Assembly (NCBI GenBank): GCA_900768015.1
Contig: CAAGBI010000069.1
Coordinates: 1-38,721 of the forward strand
Length of the DNA: 38,721 nucleotides
Direction: 5' to 3'
Origin: an uncultured Alistipes sp.
GTDB taxonomy: Bacteria > Bacteroidota > Bacteroidia > Bacteroidales > Rikenellaceae
Under the pieces are notes generated by a model. That model saw only the letters and a program-made list of their open reading frames with translations. It was not told where the DNA came from and made no database searches. A program made the position numbers and the translations under genes. This document shows, piece after piece, positions 15,709 through 24,796 of this stretch (positions are counted from its first letter, which is position 1; each line of letters starts with the position of its first letter).

Positions 15709-15780
15709 GAGGTCATCTTCGACCTCTCAATCAATGCCACCAATGGGATGTACACAAGTACTACCCATCGGTGGCATTTT
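15709..15780 (+). terminator. aspA terminator: two hairpins, the second of the GTAC-tip family
   Basis: A first 7-bp hairpin (AGAGGTC/GACCTCT, about 15709-15728) is followed by a longer one. In the longer hairpin AATGCCACC (15733-15741) pairs with GGTGGCATT (15770-15778), then an inner stem and a GTAC (15750-15753), 4-nt loop, GTAC (15758-15761) tip follow, with a TTTT tract after it. The inner sequences AATGGGATGTAC and GTACTACCCATC are identical to those in the terminator at 629-683 read in its transcript sense. Confidence 0.85.
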
Positions 15781-15839
15781 CATGTCGAGGCCAAATCTAA
15801 CCCCTTCTAATCAAAAATTGGTCGTGGCGCCTATTTAGT

Positions 15840-17249
15840 TTAGTGCGTGAACACCTTGCCGAGTTGTGCCTCTTGGCGCTCGTACTGAAGGCGCGAGGTT
15901 GTGGGATACTTCAACGCATCCAACTCCTTAACCGCATCCTCGATGTCGCGCAGCAACATATCGGCCATATCGCGCGACATGCCCTGGCGCACTACGATAC
16001 GCATGACGATCATATCCTCGATGCTCTTAGGCATGGAGTAGGCGGGCACCATCCATCCCGACTGCTGCAGGCGCGCCTGAAGGTCGTAGAGCGTCCACTT
16101 CGCCGTCTTGTTGTAGTTGTCGTTCATCATCCACACAAACAAGGGGTTGACAACCTCATCCGAGTAGTTCTGGAAGCAGTGCATCTCGCCTATGCGCTTG
16201 TGGCAATACTTGGCAATCTCCATAGAGTTGTGGTGTATAGCCTCGTAGCCCTTGCGGCCGAGGCGTATGAAGTTGTAGTACTGACCGAGCACCTGCGCTG
16301 CGGGGCGCGAGAAGTTGAGTCCCACCTGCGTAACCTCGGCACCGAGGTAGTTCACCGAAAAGCTCATCTCCTCGGGCAGGTAGCTCTTATCGCGCCATAC
16401 CACCCATCCGAGACCTGGATACACGAGGCCGAACTTGTGGCCCGAAGTCGATATTGACGCCACCCACTTGAGCCTGAAGTCCCACTTGTGGTGCGGCTTT
16501 ATGAATGGGAGGATGAAGCCACCCGAAGCACCATCAACATGGATGGGGATGTTGTAGCCCGTATGCGCATTATACTTATCAAGCTCCTTGTCAAGCTCCT
16601 CGATGTCGTCGTTGAGACCTGTCCATGTCACACCCGCGATGCCCACCACGCAGATGGTGTTCTCGTCGCAGAGCTTTATGGCATCCTCCGCACATAGCGT
16701 ACGCTTCTCGCGCGTGAGGGGCACCTGGCGGAGCTCTATCTGCCAGAGTTTGCAGAACTTCTCCCACACCACCTGCAGGCCTGTGCTGATTACGAGGTTT
16801 GGCTTGTCGACGGGCTTACCCTCCTTCATGCGGCGGTGACGCCAGCGTAGCCATGCCGCAACACCTCCAAGCATGCAGGCCTCCGAGGAGCCTATGCCGA
16901 GGGCACCCGTCTTTGACTCGTTAGTCTCGGGGCTATGCCATAGGTTTGCGATGATGTTTATACATCGCGACGCCATCACCGCCACGCGGGGATACTCCGT
17001 CTGGTCGATGTAGTTTATGGCTATCGCCTCGTTCATCAAGCGCGTTGCGTGGTCATCCATGTATGTTGTCACGAATGTCGCGAGGTTTAGCTGCGGTTTT
17101 GTCTCAATCGCCGCCTCATCCTTTACCATGCGGTATGCGATTTCGGGCAAAGTCATCTCCTCGGGGATTGTTGTTGTGGGCGCGGGGCGGAGCATCTCCT
17201 CCGAGCCATATACAGCCGCTGTGGCCGTAGAGCATTTTTTCTCGTTCAT
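15840..17249 (-). CDS. gadB: Glutamate decarboxylase
   Basis: A PLP-dependent decarboxylase that converts L-glutamate to GABA and CO2, consuming a cytoplasmic proton. Starting from ATG 17249 (MNEKKCSTATAAVYG) it has 469 residues, like E. coli GadB. A longer frame to 17318 exists, but its extra 23 residues do not resemble the family. The PLP lysine is K272 in STSGHKFGLVYPGLGW, and the cofactor-stacking region HVDGASGGF is intact. The C-terminus ends GKVFTH, so a near-terminal His comparable to the E. coli pH-switch residue may be present (inference). No GABA/glutamate antiporter gene (gadC) is adjacent, which is unusual for an acid-resistance system. Confidence 0.93.
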   Translation of the reverse strand: MNEKKCSTATAAVYGSEEMLRPAPTTTIPEEMTLPEIAYRMVKDEAAIETKPQLNLATFVTTYMDDHATRLMNEAIAINYIDQTEYPRVAVMASRCINIIANLWHSPETNESKTGALGIGSSEACMLGGVAAWLRWRHRRMKEGKPVDKPNLVISTGLQVVWEKFCKLWQIELRQVPLTREKRTLCAEDAIKLCDENTICVVGIAGVTWTGLNDDIEELDKELDKYNAHTGYNIPIHVDGASGGFILPFIKPHHKWDFRLKWVASISTSGHKFGLVYPGLGWVVWRDKSYLPEEMSFSVNYLGAEVTQVGLNFSRPAAQVLGQYYNFIRLGRKGYEAIHHNSMEIAKYCHKRIGEMHCFQNYSDEVVNPLFVWMMNDNYNKTAKWTLYDLQARLQQSGWMVPAYSMPKSIEDMIVMRIVVRQGMSRDMADMLLRDIEDAVKELDALKYPTTSRLQYERQEAQLGKVFTH

Positions 17250-17494
17250 AGATATAAGGTTTAATAAGTTATGTACCCCCACCGAGGCATAAACCATGCC
17301 ACCCCTTGAGCGACGCAATAAAAGTGCGATGACATATAATATATAGGTATAGACCGACTGGATAGTAGAGAATCATGCCTCAGCCATGCACAACTACTTT
17401 TGCAGATTTTGACATAAAATATATCGGATTTGCATAATGAACATAGGAAAATTTCGCTATTTCATTATAAAAGTTCAAAAAATCAATGTTTTAT

Positions 17495-17525
17495 TTTGGA
17501 AATAGAGAACAATTTAGTATATTTG
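17495..17525 (+). promoter_or_regulatory. Promoter of the CotH-domain lipoprotein gene
   Basis: TTTG (17495-17498), 19 bp, TATATTTG (17518-17525) is an excellent Bacteroidota promoter. The start point would be near 17532, giving a leader of about 310 nt. The stretch 17250-17494 upstream holds no gene and no other clear element apart from the unassigned gadB promoter. Confidence 0.75.
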
Positions 17526-17526
17526 C

Positions 17527-17675
17527 ATTACCGACGAATGGTAATAATTCGGCGACGAACGGTAAACAAGCGTTGATGAGAGTGTGAAATTTATAACAAA
17601 AAAGTAACCGCACACGCACCAAAACAGAGATTTCATTAGAAAAAGAGTTCAAAAAAGAGCATTTACCGAATGGTA
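17527..17675 (+). promoter_or_regulatory. Operator-like repeats in the leader of the CotH-domain gene
   Basis: Just downstream of the -7 box, CGACGAATGGTAA (17532-17544) and CGACGAACGGTAA (17553-17565) form a direct repeat with a 21-bp period, two helical turns. The first is also part of the inverted repeat ATTACC-N7-GGTAAT (17527-17545). A third partial copy, CCGAATGGTA, is at 17666-17675. The layout suggests a protein-binding site at the transcription start. Confidence 0.45.
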
Positions 17676-17845
17676 TTTCCCGCATCCAAGACGATAGAAA
17701 AATCGCACAAAAATGGATGCGCGACATTTGTTTTTTTTGAGTATAAGCGAAGTGAGAAGATTGCATATTAATTCGTAGAATATACCGGACACATTAAAAT
17801 TATACATTAACCAACCACATTCATTAACCATTAAACTTGACTATT

Positions 17846-20800
17846 ATGAAACGCCTATTATCAATTGTTGCACTACTGCTTGCGGCGGGCTGTAGTAGTC
17901 TGCATGAAGACCAGCCTTCGGTACATTTTCCCGAGAACAATCAGCCGGTTTTTCATGCGAATTTATCAAACGAATCACTCACCTATCTTGGTGAGGATAT
18001 TGAATTTAGCTGGGCAGCTAAGGACCAGGTATCTATCTTCACGGGCAACACCCGCAACAAGCTCTACGAGTTTACGGGCGAAACGGGCGACAATGCTGGA
18101 GAGCTCAAGTATGCAGGCAAGAACTCTTTCGGCTTTGGAGAGGCTCTCAACGCAAACTACGCTATCTACCCCTACAGCGAGACTACGACTATCAACGAGA
18201 GTGGCGTTATAGGCTACACATGGCCCGCGACACAGACCTACGCCGAGAATGGCATTGGCTATGGCGCAAATGTTATGGTTGCAGCATCGGCATCTGTTGA
18301 TAGCCACGACCTTGTATTCAAGAGCGTTGGAGGCTACCTTCGTGTGTCGCTATATGGTGAGATGCAGGGCGTTAGCTCTATTGAGCTTACATCAAACGCA
18401 GGCGAGCCTCTGGCAGGTGCTTCGCTCATCAGCGCAACTGCCCAGGGCAAGCCATCATGCACTATGACAGGCAAGACCACTACCCTAACTCTTGCTTGCG
18501 AGGATACCGTACTTGTGGGTGCTACTAAGGTTCGTGCTACCGACTTCTGGGTTGTACTCCCCGCGACAACGCTTGCTGAGGGCTTCACCCTAAAGGTTAA
18601 CGGCATCGACGACAAGTCACAGGAGTTCAAGGTTGAGGGCGCTGTGGACTTCAACTCTAAGGCATACAGCCTCGAGCGCCAGCTTATCGACCTCACTGTT
18701 CCCGCGGAGTACTACGGTGCTGACGAGGTTAGAGCCTCTATCAATGCCGAGACACGCACATACCTCGATCAGAATGGTACTACAACCTACTGGTTGGCGG
18801 GCGATGAGATCGGCGTATTCACCATGCAGGGCAGCGCCAACCTCAAGTTTACTACCCCCACATCGGCTGATGCGTGGGCAGGTAAGTTCCGTGGCACGCT
18901 CAATGGCGAGGTTCCCGTGTGCGCATACTACCCCTATAGCGAGAGCGCAGGCGAGGATATGACCGCTTTGAGCCTCTATCTCGAGCCCGAGCAGAGCGTT
19001 GACAACTTCGGCATGTACGACTTCAAGGCGAGCTTCAGCGCTACACGCGACACAGGCAATACCTCTATGGATTTCAAGGGTCTTCTCACATTGTTGACCT
19101 TCCGCGTGAACGCCATCGACACACAGCTTATGAACTACAACCTCAAGAGTGTTACGCTTCAGGTGCTACCTCTCACCGAGGGTGGTGATGCTCCAGCTGT
19201 TGCGGGCGAGTTTACTCTCGACCTCTCGGCATCAAATGCTACGAACTTCGCTGGCGATACCTTCGACTATGCAAAGATCGTATGGCCCGAGGCCGTGAGC
19301 CTTGCCTCTGGCGTTATCGAGGCTCCCATGATGATTAACAACGCTTCTGTAGTTTCGGGCACATCGTTCCTTATTACTATTGAGACCGAGGAGGGCCACA
19401 AGGCTATCATCAAGCGCAGCACAACAAAGAACTACGCGGCTAACACTCGCTACACTATGACACTCAACATGTCGGGCTATACATCAGACCAGATTGAGTA
19501 CATCATGAACGAGCCCGAGCAGCCCGAGGTTGAGTATGTTGAGGGTAACCCATTCAGTAGCGTTAAGTTCTTGCAGGACGACAACGAGGGCAAGCTCCTT
19601 AAGAGCTCACTCTTCGATCGTTCATACAGCAATAAATATTACACTAACGGCGAAACAGCTTACGACATCACTTGTACCTACAACGCTGCCGAGGGTGTTT
19701 GGGAGGGCGTTATCCCCTACCTCTACGACTTTAGCGGCCTTGTAGCCAACTTTACTACTGATGACCCCGCAGCTACGGTTACGGTTAACGATGTTGAGCA
19801 GATTAGCGGCACTACGGCTAATGACTTCAACACCGAGGTAACATACACCGTGGCAAATAGCGATGGCACCTACCAGCAGGCTGTCGTGCGCCTCAGGAAC
19901 ACGGGTCTCCCCGTTGTCGTAGTCACTGGTAACGATGGTCAGGCGCCATACCCCAAGGCTACCGACTTCGACGAGATCAAAAAGACATTTACCATCGACA
20001 TCAACGGCACTGTACACCCTGGTGCTGTACGCCTCCGCGGTAACTCAACACAGGAGTTCCCTAAGAAGCCTTACGCTATCAAGCTCGAGGACAAGGTTGA
20101 GGTTTTGGGTATGCCCAAGCATAAGCGTTGGGTGCTTCTTGCCAACTGGCTCGACCGTACTATGTTGCGTAATGACCTTGCTTTCTATCTTGCCCACCAG
20201 ACCGACACATGGGCACCTCATGGCGAGCCCGTGGAGCTCGTACTCAATGGTGTTCATGTTGGTAACTACTATCTCTGCGAGCAGATTAAGATTGACAAGA
20301 ATCGTGTGAATGTTGCAGATGTTGCGTATGACGAGCTATCATCACAGACCACCGAGGCTGTAGCCAACGAGATGGGCTTCTTGTTGGAGTGTGACGAGGC
20401 AACTGATCCATCGGAGATATATTTCTATGTAAATTCACCTGTTAAGTTCTATGTCTATGTTAAGGATCCAGGTAGTGATGATTATTTGGGTGACAATACC
20501 GACAAGAACAACCATGTCGCTATTCAGTACATCAAGGACTACTATGCACAGGTAGGCACAGCACTTAAGAATAGTAATTGGACCAAGGCGGCAGAGCTTC
20601 TCGACTACAAGTCATTTGTAGACCACTGGATTATGACCGAGCTCACCATGAACCAGGAGTCAAAGCACCCCAAGAGCTTCTATATGCACAAGTATGAGGG
20701 TGGTAAGCTCTGTGCGGGCCCTGCATGGGACTATGACTGGTGTACCTTTGTTCCACAGAATAAGATGTCATCTAATGGATGGAACTGGCAAACAGGCTCT

Positions 20801-21133
20801 GCAGGAAGTATTAAGAATAATTTCTCAATGCGCTATACTATGTGGTATCAGCAATTGTTCAACGACCCAGCCTTTACGGCCCTTGCTAAGGAGCGTTGGG
20901 CAGTGCTCAAGCCAAAGATGGAGACTGCATTGACATATTTGGATAAGCGTGCTGCACAGGTTAAGCTCTCTGACAGCTACAACTGGGAGATGTGGCCCTT
21001 GGTTGGTAAGTACCCCAACACTGGTTTCCCAAATGCTGATCAGAACATGACCTTCGACGAGGCTATCGCTACCATGCGTTCATCGCTCTCAGCGCGTATC
21101 TCATGGCTCGACACAGAGATTAACAAGTTGTAA
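17846..21133 (+). CDS. Lipoprotein with two fimbrillin-like modules and a CotH kinase domain
   Basis: About 1,095 residues from ATG 17846 (MKRLLSIVALLLAAGC, lipobox cysteine C16). Two consecutive modules (about residues 25-285 and 290-555) each show the fimbrillin pattern of a W/GD-x-IGVF-type segment followed by a YPYSE segment (AIYPYSETTT, CAYYPYSESA). A spacer of Ig-like beta character (about 565-680) precedes a CotH domain (about 685-1095). CotH hallmarks are RLRGNSTQEFPKKPYAIK, KRWVLLANWLDRTMLRN, YYLCEQIKIDKNRVNV and GPAWDYDW, the last being the metal-binding Asp motif. Characterised CotH proteins are atypical secreted protein kinases. This one is probably surface-exposed. It converges on the fimbrial operon, with which it may act (inference). 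Confidence 0.85.
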   Translation: MKRLLSIVALLLAAGCSSLHEDQPSVHFPENNQPVFHANLSNESLTYLGEDIEFSWAAKDQVSIFTGNTRNKLYEFTGETGDNAGELKYAGKNSFGFGEALNANYAIYPYSETTTINESGVIGYTWPATQTYAENGIGYGANVMVAASASVDSHDLVFKSVGGYLRVSLYGEMQGVSSIELTSNAGEPLAGASLISATAQGKPSCTMTGKTTTLTLACEDTVLVGATKVRATDFWVVLPATTLAEGFTLKVNGIDDKSQEFKVEGAVDFNSKAYSLERQLIDLTVPAEYYGADEVRASINAETRTYLDQNGTTTYWLAGDEIGVFTMQGSANLKFTTPTSADAWAGKFRGTLNGEVPVCAYYPYSESAGEDMTALSLYLEPEQSVDNFGMYDFKASFSATRDTGNTSMDFKGLLTLLTFRVNAIDTQLMNYNLKSVTLQVLPLTEGGDAPAVAGEFTLDLSASNATNFAGDTFDYAKIVWPEAVSLASGVIEAPMMINNASVVSGTSFLITIETEEGHKAIIKRSTTKNYAANTRYTMTLNMSGYTSDQIEYIMNEPEQPEVEYVEGNPFSSVKFLQDDNEGKLLKSSLFDRSYSNKYYTNGETAYDITCTYNAAEGVWEGVIPYLYDFSGLVANFTTDDPAATVTVNDVEQISGTTANDFNTEVTYTVANSDGTYQQAVVRLRNTGLPVVVVTGNDGQAPYPKATDFDEIKKTFTIDINGTVHPGAVRLRGNSTQEFPKKPYAIKLEDKVEVLGMPKHKRWVLLANWLDRTMLRNDLAFYLAHQTDTWAPHGEPVELVLNGVHVGNYYLCEQIKIDKNRVNVADVAYDELSSQTTEAVANEMGFLLECDEATDPSEIYFYVNSPVKFYVYVKDPGSDDYLGDNTDKNNHVAIQYIKDYYAQVGTALKNSNWTKAAELLDYKSFVDHWIMTELTMNQESKHPKSFYMHKYEGGKLCAGPAWDYDWCTFVPQNKMSSNGWNWQTGSAGSIKNNFSMRYTMWYQQLFNDPAFTALAKERWAVLKPKMETALTYLDKRAAQVKLSDSYNWEMWPLVGKYPNTGFPNADQNMTFDEAIATMRSSLSARISWLDTEINKL

Positions 21134-21153
21134 TCGTTCGATATAATAGGCGT

Positions 21154-21186
21154 GAGTGCCGACCTTGCGGGTCGGCACTCTTTTTT
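21154..21186 (+). terminator. Terminator of the CotH-domain gene
   Basis: A perfect 11-bp stem GAGTGCCGACC (21154-21164)/GGTCGGCACTC (21170-21180) with a 5-nt loop is followed by six T. Confidence 0.95.
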
Positions 21187-21190
21187 GTTG

Positions 21191-21489
21191 CTCCGTCATT
21201 GCGAGACTACTACTCTCCGTCATTGCGAGGAGGGCGTGCCCGACGCGGCAATCTCTCTCGCATACTCTGTCATCCTGAGTGAAACGAAGGATCTCGAGGG
21301 TTGTACTACATTCCACCGTCTCACAGACCTTGAGATTCTTCACTTCGTTCAGAATGACATACTGTTTTGTCATCCTGAGCAACGCGAAGGATCTCCTCGC
21401 TGGCAATACACTATGTGCGTTGTCGCTTGTCGGCTCTGAGGGGATTCTTCACTTCGTTCAGAATGACAAAGCGCGCGTCACTGCGAGGC
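21191..21489. repeat. Intergenic palindromic repeat cluster (REP-like)
   Basis: Two kinds of repeat are packed between the convergent genes. CTCCGTCATTGCGAG occurs at 21191-21205 and 21215-21229, with a diverged GTCACTGCGAGG at 21478-21489. A second unit occurs twice: a left arm GTCATCCTGAG...GAAGGATCTC (21268-21299 and 21368-21399) and a right arm GATTCTTCACTTCGTTCAG (from 21334 and 21443) that is close to its reverse complement. This gives two tandem imperfect hairpins of about 92 and 101 bp. Such families are widespread intergenic repeats; no coding content is seen. Confidence 0.85.
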
Positions 21490-21496
21490 ATGGCAC

Positions 21497-21529
21497 AAAA
21501 AAAGTGGGAAGTCCGTTAGAACTTCCCAC
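21497..21529 (-). terminator. Terminator of the fimbrial operon
   Basis: On the minus strand GTGGGAAGT pairs with ACTTCCCAC (21504-21512 and 21521-21529) across an 8-nt loop, followed by seven U (complement of 21497-21503). It lies 20 nt after the stop codon of the last fimbrial gene. Confidence 0.93.
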
Positions 21530-21548
21530 CAATTGATTGAGGTATTTA

Positions 21549-24500
21549 TCAACCCTCGCCACCATCCTCATAGTCTGATGATGAACTATGCTTAGCATTA
21601 GGATTATCCTTCACACAACGCACAGCACGCTTACCAGTACTAGCAGCAGCAAAACCCTCCGACGAAGCAACTCGTCTATTTACCTGACCAGTTGTTGGGA
21701 AATAGTAGAATATACCAAGATAATCTCTATCACAATCCTGACCATTATACATAAGATAACCGTAAGTATAACTCCAACCTGGATCAATTCTAAAATTCCA
21801 AGAATTATTTGGCAACGCACGAATCATAAGTTTCATCTCACGCTGGTTAGGAACGCGCCAACCATCAGGACAGATTGAGGCAACATTGGGGAACTCTGGA
21901 GACTCACCCTGATATGCCCTATACCAAGTAGTACTGTTCACTGAATTACTATTTTGCGTTACATTAGTAGTAGTTTTACCATTGTTTCCATAGTAACCAG
22001 ACTCAACATCAAAGCCAAAATATGGAGAATTGTTAAAACCTACGGTTCCAAGATAGACATGAGGCAACGCACCACCTGCATCATACTCCTGACGCAACGC
22101 ATTGATGTTCATATAGTCAAGTGAGATAGAGGTATTTGCATCATTTACCTTATAGTAGCTTGTTGGATTTGCAGTTGAGGTATAGGGCATACCCAAGTGA
22201 CGAATACAACGAACTGACACAATAGGTGAACCTCCACTCTTAGGTGTTTTATTCCACGAATTAGCCTCAGAATAAGTGGATGTCGCACCATACTGCTCTG
22301 CCCAATATACCATCAAAGAATTGCTTGAACCCAAGAAAGATGATATATAGTGAGTAGCGGGGACTGTAGGATCTGATGGGACATCATCATCAAGATAAGT
22401 ACCATCTGCATTATTAGGGTCAAACAACTTCGCATAGGCAGGCATACATGGCTCACCAATCCAAAGGTCATCCAACTGCGACACAGATGTTAGATACCAC
22501 TGAATTTCATTATCCTGCATTGTGCCATCACCATTCAAATCACGATTACGCATTGCACAAGCATAGGTAGCATCGTTGTAGTTAGTACCAAAACCATACT
22601 GAGATGTAGAACTAATTACATTTGCCCATGTATTAGCCGTAGTACTATTATTACGATACGCCACAAGCTTCTGACCCTTCTGCAAATCGGTCAAATTGTT
22701 CTGATTAGAGGTAGAATATGGGAACGACGTTCGAGGCGAACTCATACGAGGTGTCTCGTTGATAGTCTCAGTACCCCAAGCAGAGGTGAGCGACTCGGCA
22801 TTCACATTGTAGAATGTCTGGATAGAGCGCTGCTTGATGGTAACAACCGAACGCGAGATTGAGGTCTCGTAGTCATCGCTATACTTCATCTCACCCGCCT
22901 TAACGATGTGCAACATACGGTCGGGCTGGTTAACGCTCTTCTTCCACAACAGCAAGCCCGTAGCATCGGCAGTGGTGACACCCTTATAGTTGGTGCTCGC
23001 AGGAGTAGACATGGGGTCTGCAGTGGGGTCGTAGAAGTAGAGATACTCATCGATAAAGACGGTGATATATATCTTCTTATCATCGCTCATTGCATTACCA
23101 CGGTTGGTGTCATTCTTAAGGTAGTTAGAGAGCTGACGGATATCGCGCAAGGTAACAGCACTGCCATAAGCTGCGCTCGTCGCTGCAGTACCAGTAGCGG
23201 TCTTACCACCATCGTAGCACTGCTCACCAGGGTATGCTGCAAAGGTAGTGGCATTCTGCGCCACACCAACCTCCTTGTTAATAAGGAACTTAACCCACTT
23301 ATAGTCGCGAACGGTAGAGCTATGTGCAACATTGAAGCCGTTGGTGTCGTAGCCACTCTCCCAAGGGGTGTTGATAGCGAAGTGAAGCTCCTTAGCCTCG
23401 GTATCGGTAAGCTGGATATTGGCACGGTCGTAGTGGCCATCGACATTGATAACGCGCTGTGCAGACATCACAATCTCACCCTCAGCACCTGGGCGCTGCT
23501 CGTTATCCTGGTTGGCTGTACTCTGGTCGTTATCTTTATCCACCTCCACGATAAGGTCGTTAACACCCTTAATAGTGACATTATAGGTGTAGTGATGGTT
23601 ACGCAATGTGCTATAGTCGTCGACATTCGTAACACCGCTATGGCCAAGGTGAACAACATACTCAACATCCGCCATCAACCACTTAGTGATTGTGGTCTGT
23701 TGGTGAGTATCAGGGTCTTCATATGGTTCCTCGAAGCTATAGCTCAACTCACCAGTGATAACAACATAGGTTGCATTATCGGGAGCGTGGATATAGCTGG
23801 TGTTGCGACCATCAGCGCCCTTATACTCCTTCTCGCGCAAAGCATAGCCCTCGATGGTATTGTTGTTTATAAGAGACTTTGGCTTCTTGAGGTTCTCGTA
23901 CATGTAGAATGTGAACGAGCCAGAGTTATCGCCCACAACCTCAAACTTTGGAGCAGAGTTCTCGGGAATAGAGTAGAAATCCTTCGTTACATCGGTTGCA
24001 GCATCCATATCGGCGGTGAGAGTAGCACCACCCGTAGTGACGCGAGGCAAGATGTAGCTCTTCAAAGGGGCATTTACAACACGGAACGAGTTGGGGATGA
24101 ATGTAAAATCGGCATACTTGCTATTCTCGGCCGTAACATTAAAGGTAATCTTCGAGTCGGCACGCTCCATGGGAATCTCCACTTCGGTAGTCTCGTCAGC
24201 CAGAAGGTTAGCAGTTACCTCACCAGTCATCATAAACGATGCACCACGGTTGATGTTACCCGAGTTCAAGCGAATAGACATCTGCTGCAAATCCGAATAG
24301 GTCGTGATAGCATCAAGCTTATCCAAATCTACCTGTGTCTCCTCACCAATATCGGCACGGGTGACATTCGTATTCGAGATATTGATATTGGCAATAGCAC
24401 ACACCTTCAAGCCCGAGCCAGAAAGCGCACCAAAGGTAATAGTACCATGCGACTGGCCAGTGAACTTATCTACATGCTTATTCTGGTAGTTGTCAATCTC

Positions 24501-24773
24501 CGAAGAGTCGAAGAAGCTCTTATCGGTCGTTACGCGCTGGTTGCCATTGAACACAAAGACATAGATATTCTGCACGAGGTGCTCATACATCTCATCCTGC
24601 GCAGCGCGCGTGGTGACCTCCACATTGTTCTCAACAGCGAAAGTGAGCTCTACCTGCGCTGGTCTACCCTCAACAATGCGGACATTGTCGATGCCATCGT
24701 CGTACATGCACGATGCTAAACCCACAGCTGCGATTGCCACGGCAATCAACAGATATTTATATATATTTCTCAT
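21549..24773 (-). CDS. Large fimbrial tip-type lipoprotein (DUF4906-like)
   Basis: About 1,074 residues from ATG 24773 (MRNIYKYLLI..., lipobox LASC, C22); an in-frame ATG 24 nt upstream is less likely because it would put charged residues ahead of the signal peptide. Residues about 40-450 resemble the N-terminal fimbrillin/Mfa-like fold, including TTRAAQ with R56 as a likely maturation cleavage point and a IYVFVFNGN strand. The long C-terminal part ends with CPDGWRVPNQREMKLMIRAL and a final TGKRAVRCVKD, a lectin-like/FISUMP-type ending seen in DUF4906 proteins of Bacteroidales fimbrial loci. As the last and largest gene of a pilus operon it is the best candidate for the tip adhesin. The ligand cannot be predicted. 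Confidence 0.72.
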   Translation of the reverse strand: MRNIYKYLLIAVAIAAVGLASCMYDDGIDNVRIVEGRPAQVELTFAVENNVEVTTRAAQDEMYEHLVQNIYVFVFNGNQRVTTDKSFFDSSEIDNYQNKHVDKFTGQSHGTITFGALSGSGLKVCAIANINISNTNVTRADIGEETQVDLDKLDAITTYSDLQQMSIRLNSGNINRGASFMMTGEVTANLLADETTEVEIPMERADSKITFNVTAENSKYADFTFIPNSFRVVNAPLKSYILPRVTTGGATLTADMDAATDVTKDFYSIPENSAPKFEVVGDNSGSFTFYMYENLKKPKSLINNNTIEGYALREKEYKGADGRNTSYIHAPDNATYVVITGELSYSFEEPYEDPDTHQQTTITKWLMADVEYVVHLGHSGVTNVDDYSTLRNHHYTYNVTIKGVNDLIVEVDKDNDQSTANQDNEQRPGAEGEIVMSAQRVINVDGHYDRANIQLTDTEAKELHFAINTPWESGYDTNGFNVAHSSTVRDYKWVKFLINKEVGVAQNATTFAAYPGEQCYDGGKTATGTAATSAAYGSAVTLRDIRQLSNYLKNDTNRGNAMSDDKKIYITVFIDEYLYFYDPTADPMSTPASTNYKGVTTADATGLLLWKKSVNQPDRMLHIVKAGEMKYSDDYETSISRSVVTIKQRSIQTFYNVNAESLTSAWGTETINETPRMSSPRTSFPYSTSNQNNLTDLQKGQKLVAYRNNSTTANTWANVISSTSQYGFGTNYNDATYACAMRNRDLNGDGTMQDNEIQWYLTSVSQLDDLWIGEPCMPAYAKLFDPNNADGTYLDDDVPSDPTVPATHYISSFLGSSNSLMVYWAEQYGATSTYSEANSWNKTPKSGGSPIVSVRCIRHLGMPYTSTANPTSYYKVNDANTSISLDYMNINALRQEYDAGGALPHVYLGTVGFNNSPYFGFDVESGYYGNNGKTTTNVTQNSNSVNSTTWYRAYQGESPEFPNVASICPDGWRVPNQREMKLMIRALPNNSWNFRIDPGWSYTYGYLMYNGQDCDRDYLGIFYYFPTTGQVNRRVASSEGFAAASTGKRAVRCVKDNPNAKHSSSSDYEDGGEG

Positions 24774-24796
24774 ATAACTTAACTCTAATTTTCGCA

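Noticed and set aside
17491..17831. Short minus-strand frames (60 and 91 codons) in the CotH gene leader
   Set aside because: They overlap the promoter and leader, are AT-rich and Phe/Leu-rich, and lack any recognisable feature.
21152..21536. Possible small genes in the repeat cluster after the CotH gene
   Set aside because: The frames run through palindromic intergenic repeats in several phases and have no independent support.
22908..24719. 603-codon plus-strand open frame opposite the DUF4906-like gene
   Set aside because: It is fully antisense to a fimbrial lipoprotein with signal peptide and family motifs; no motif or start signal of its own.
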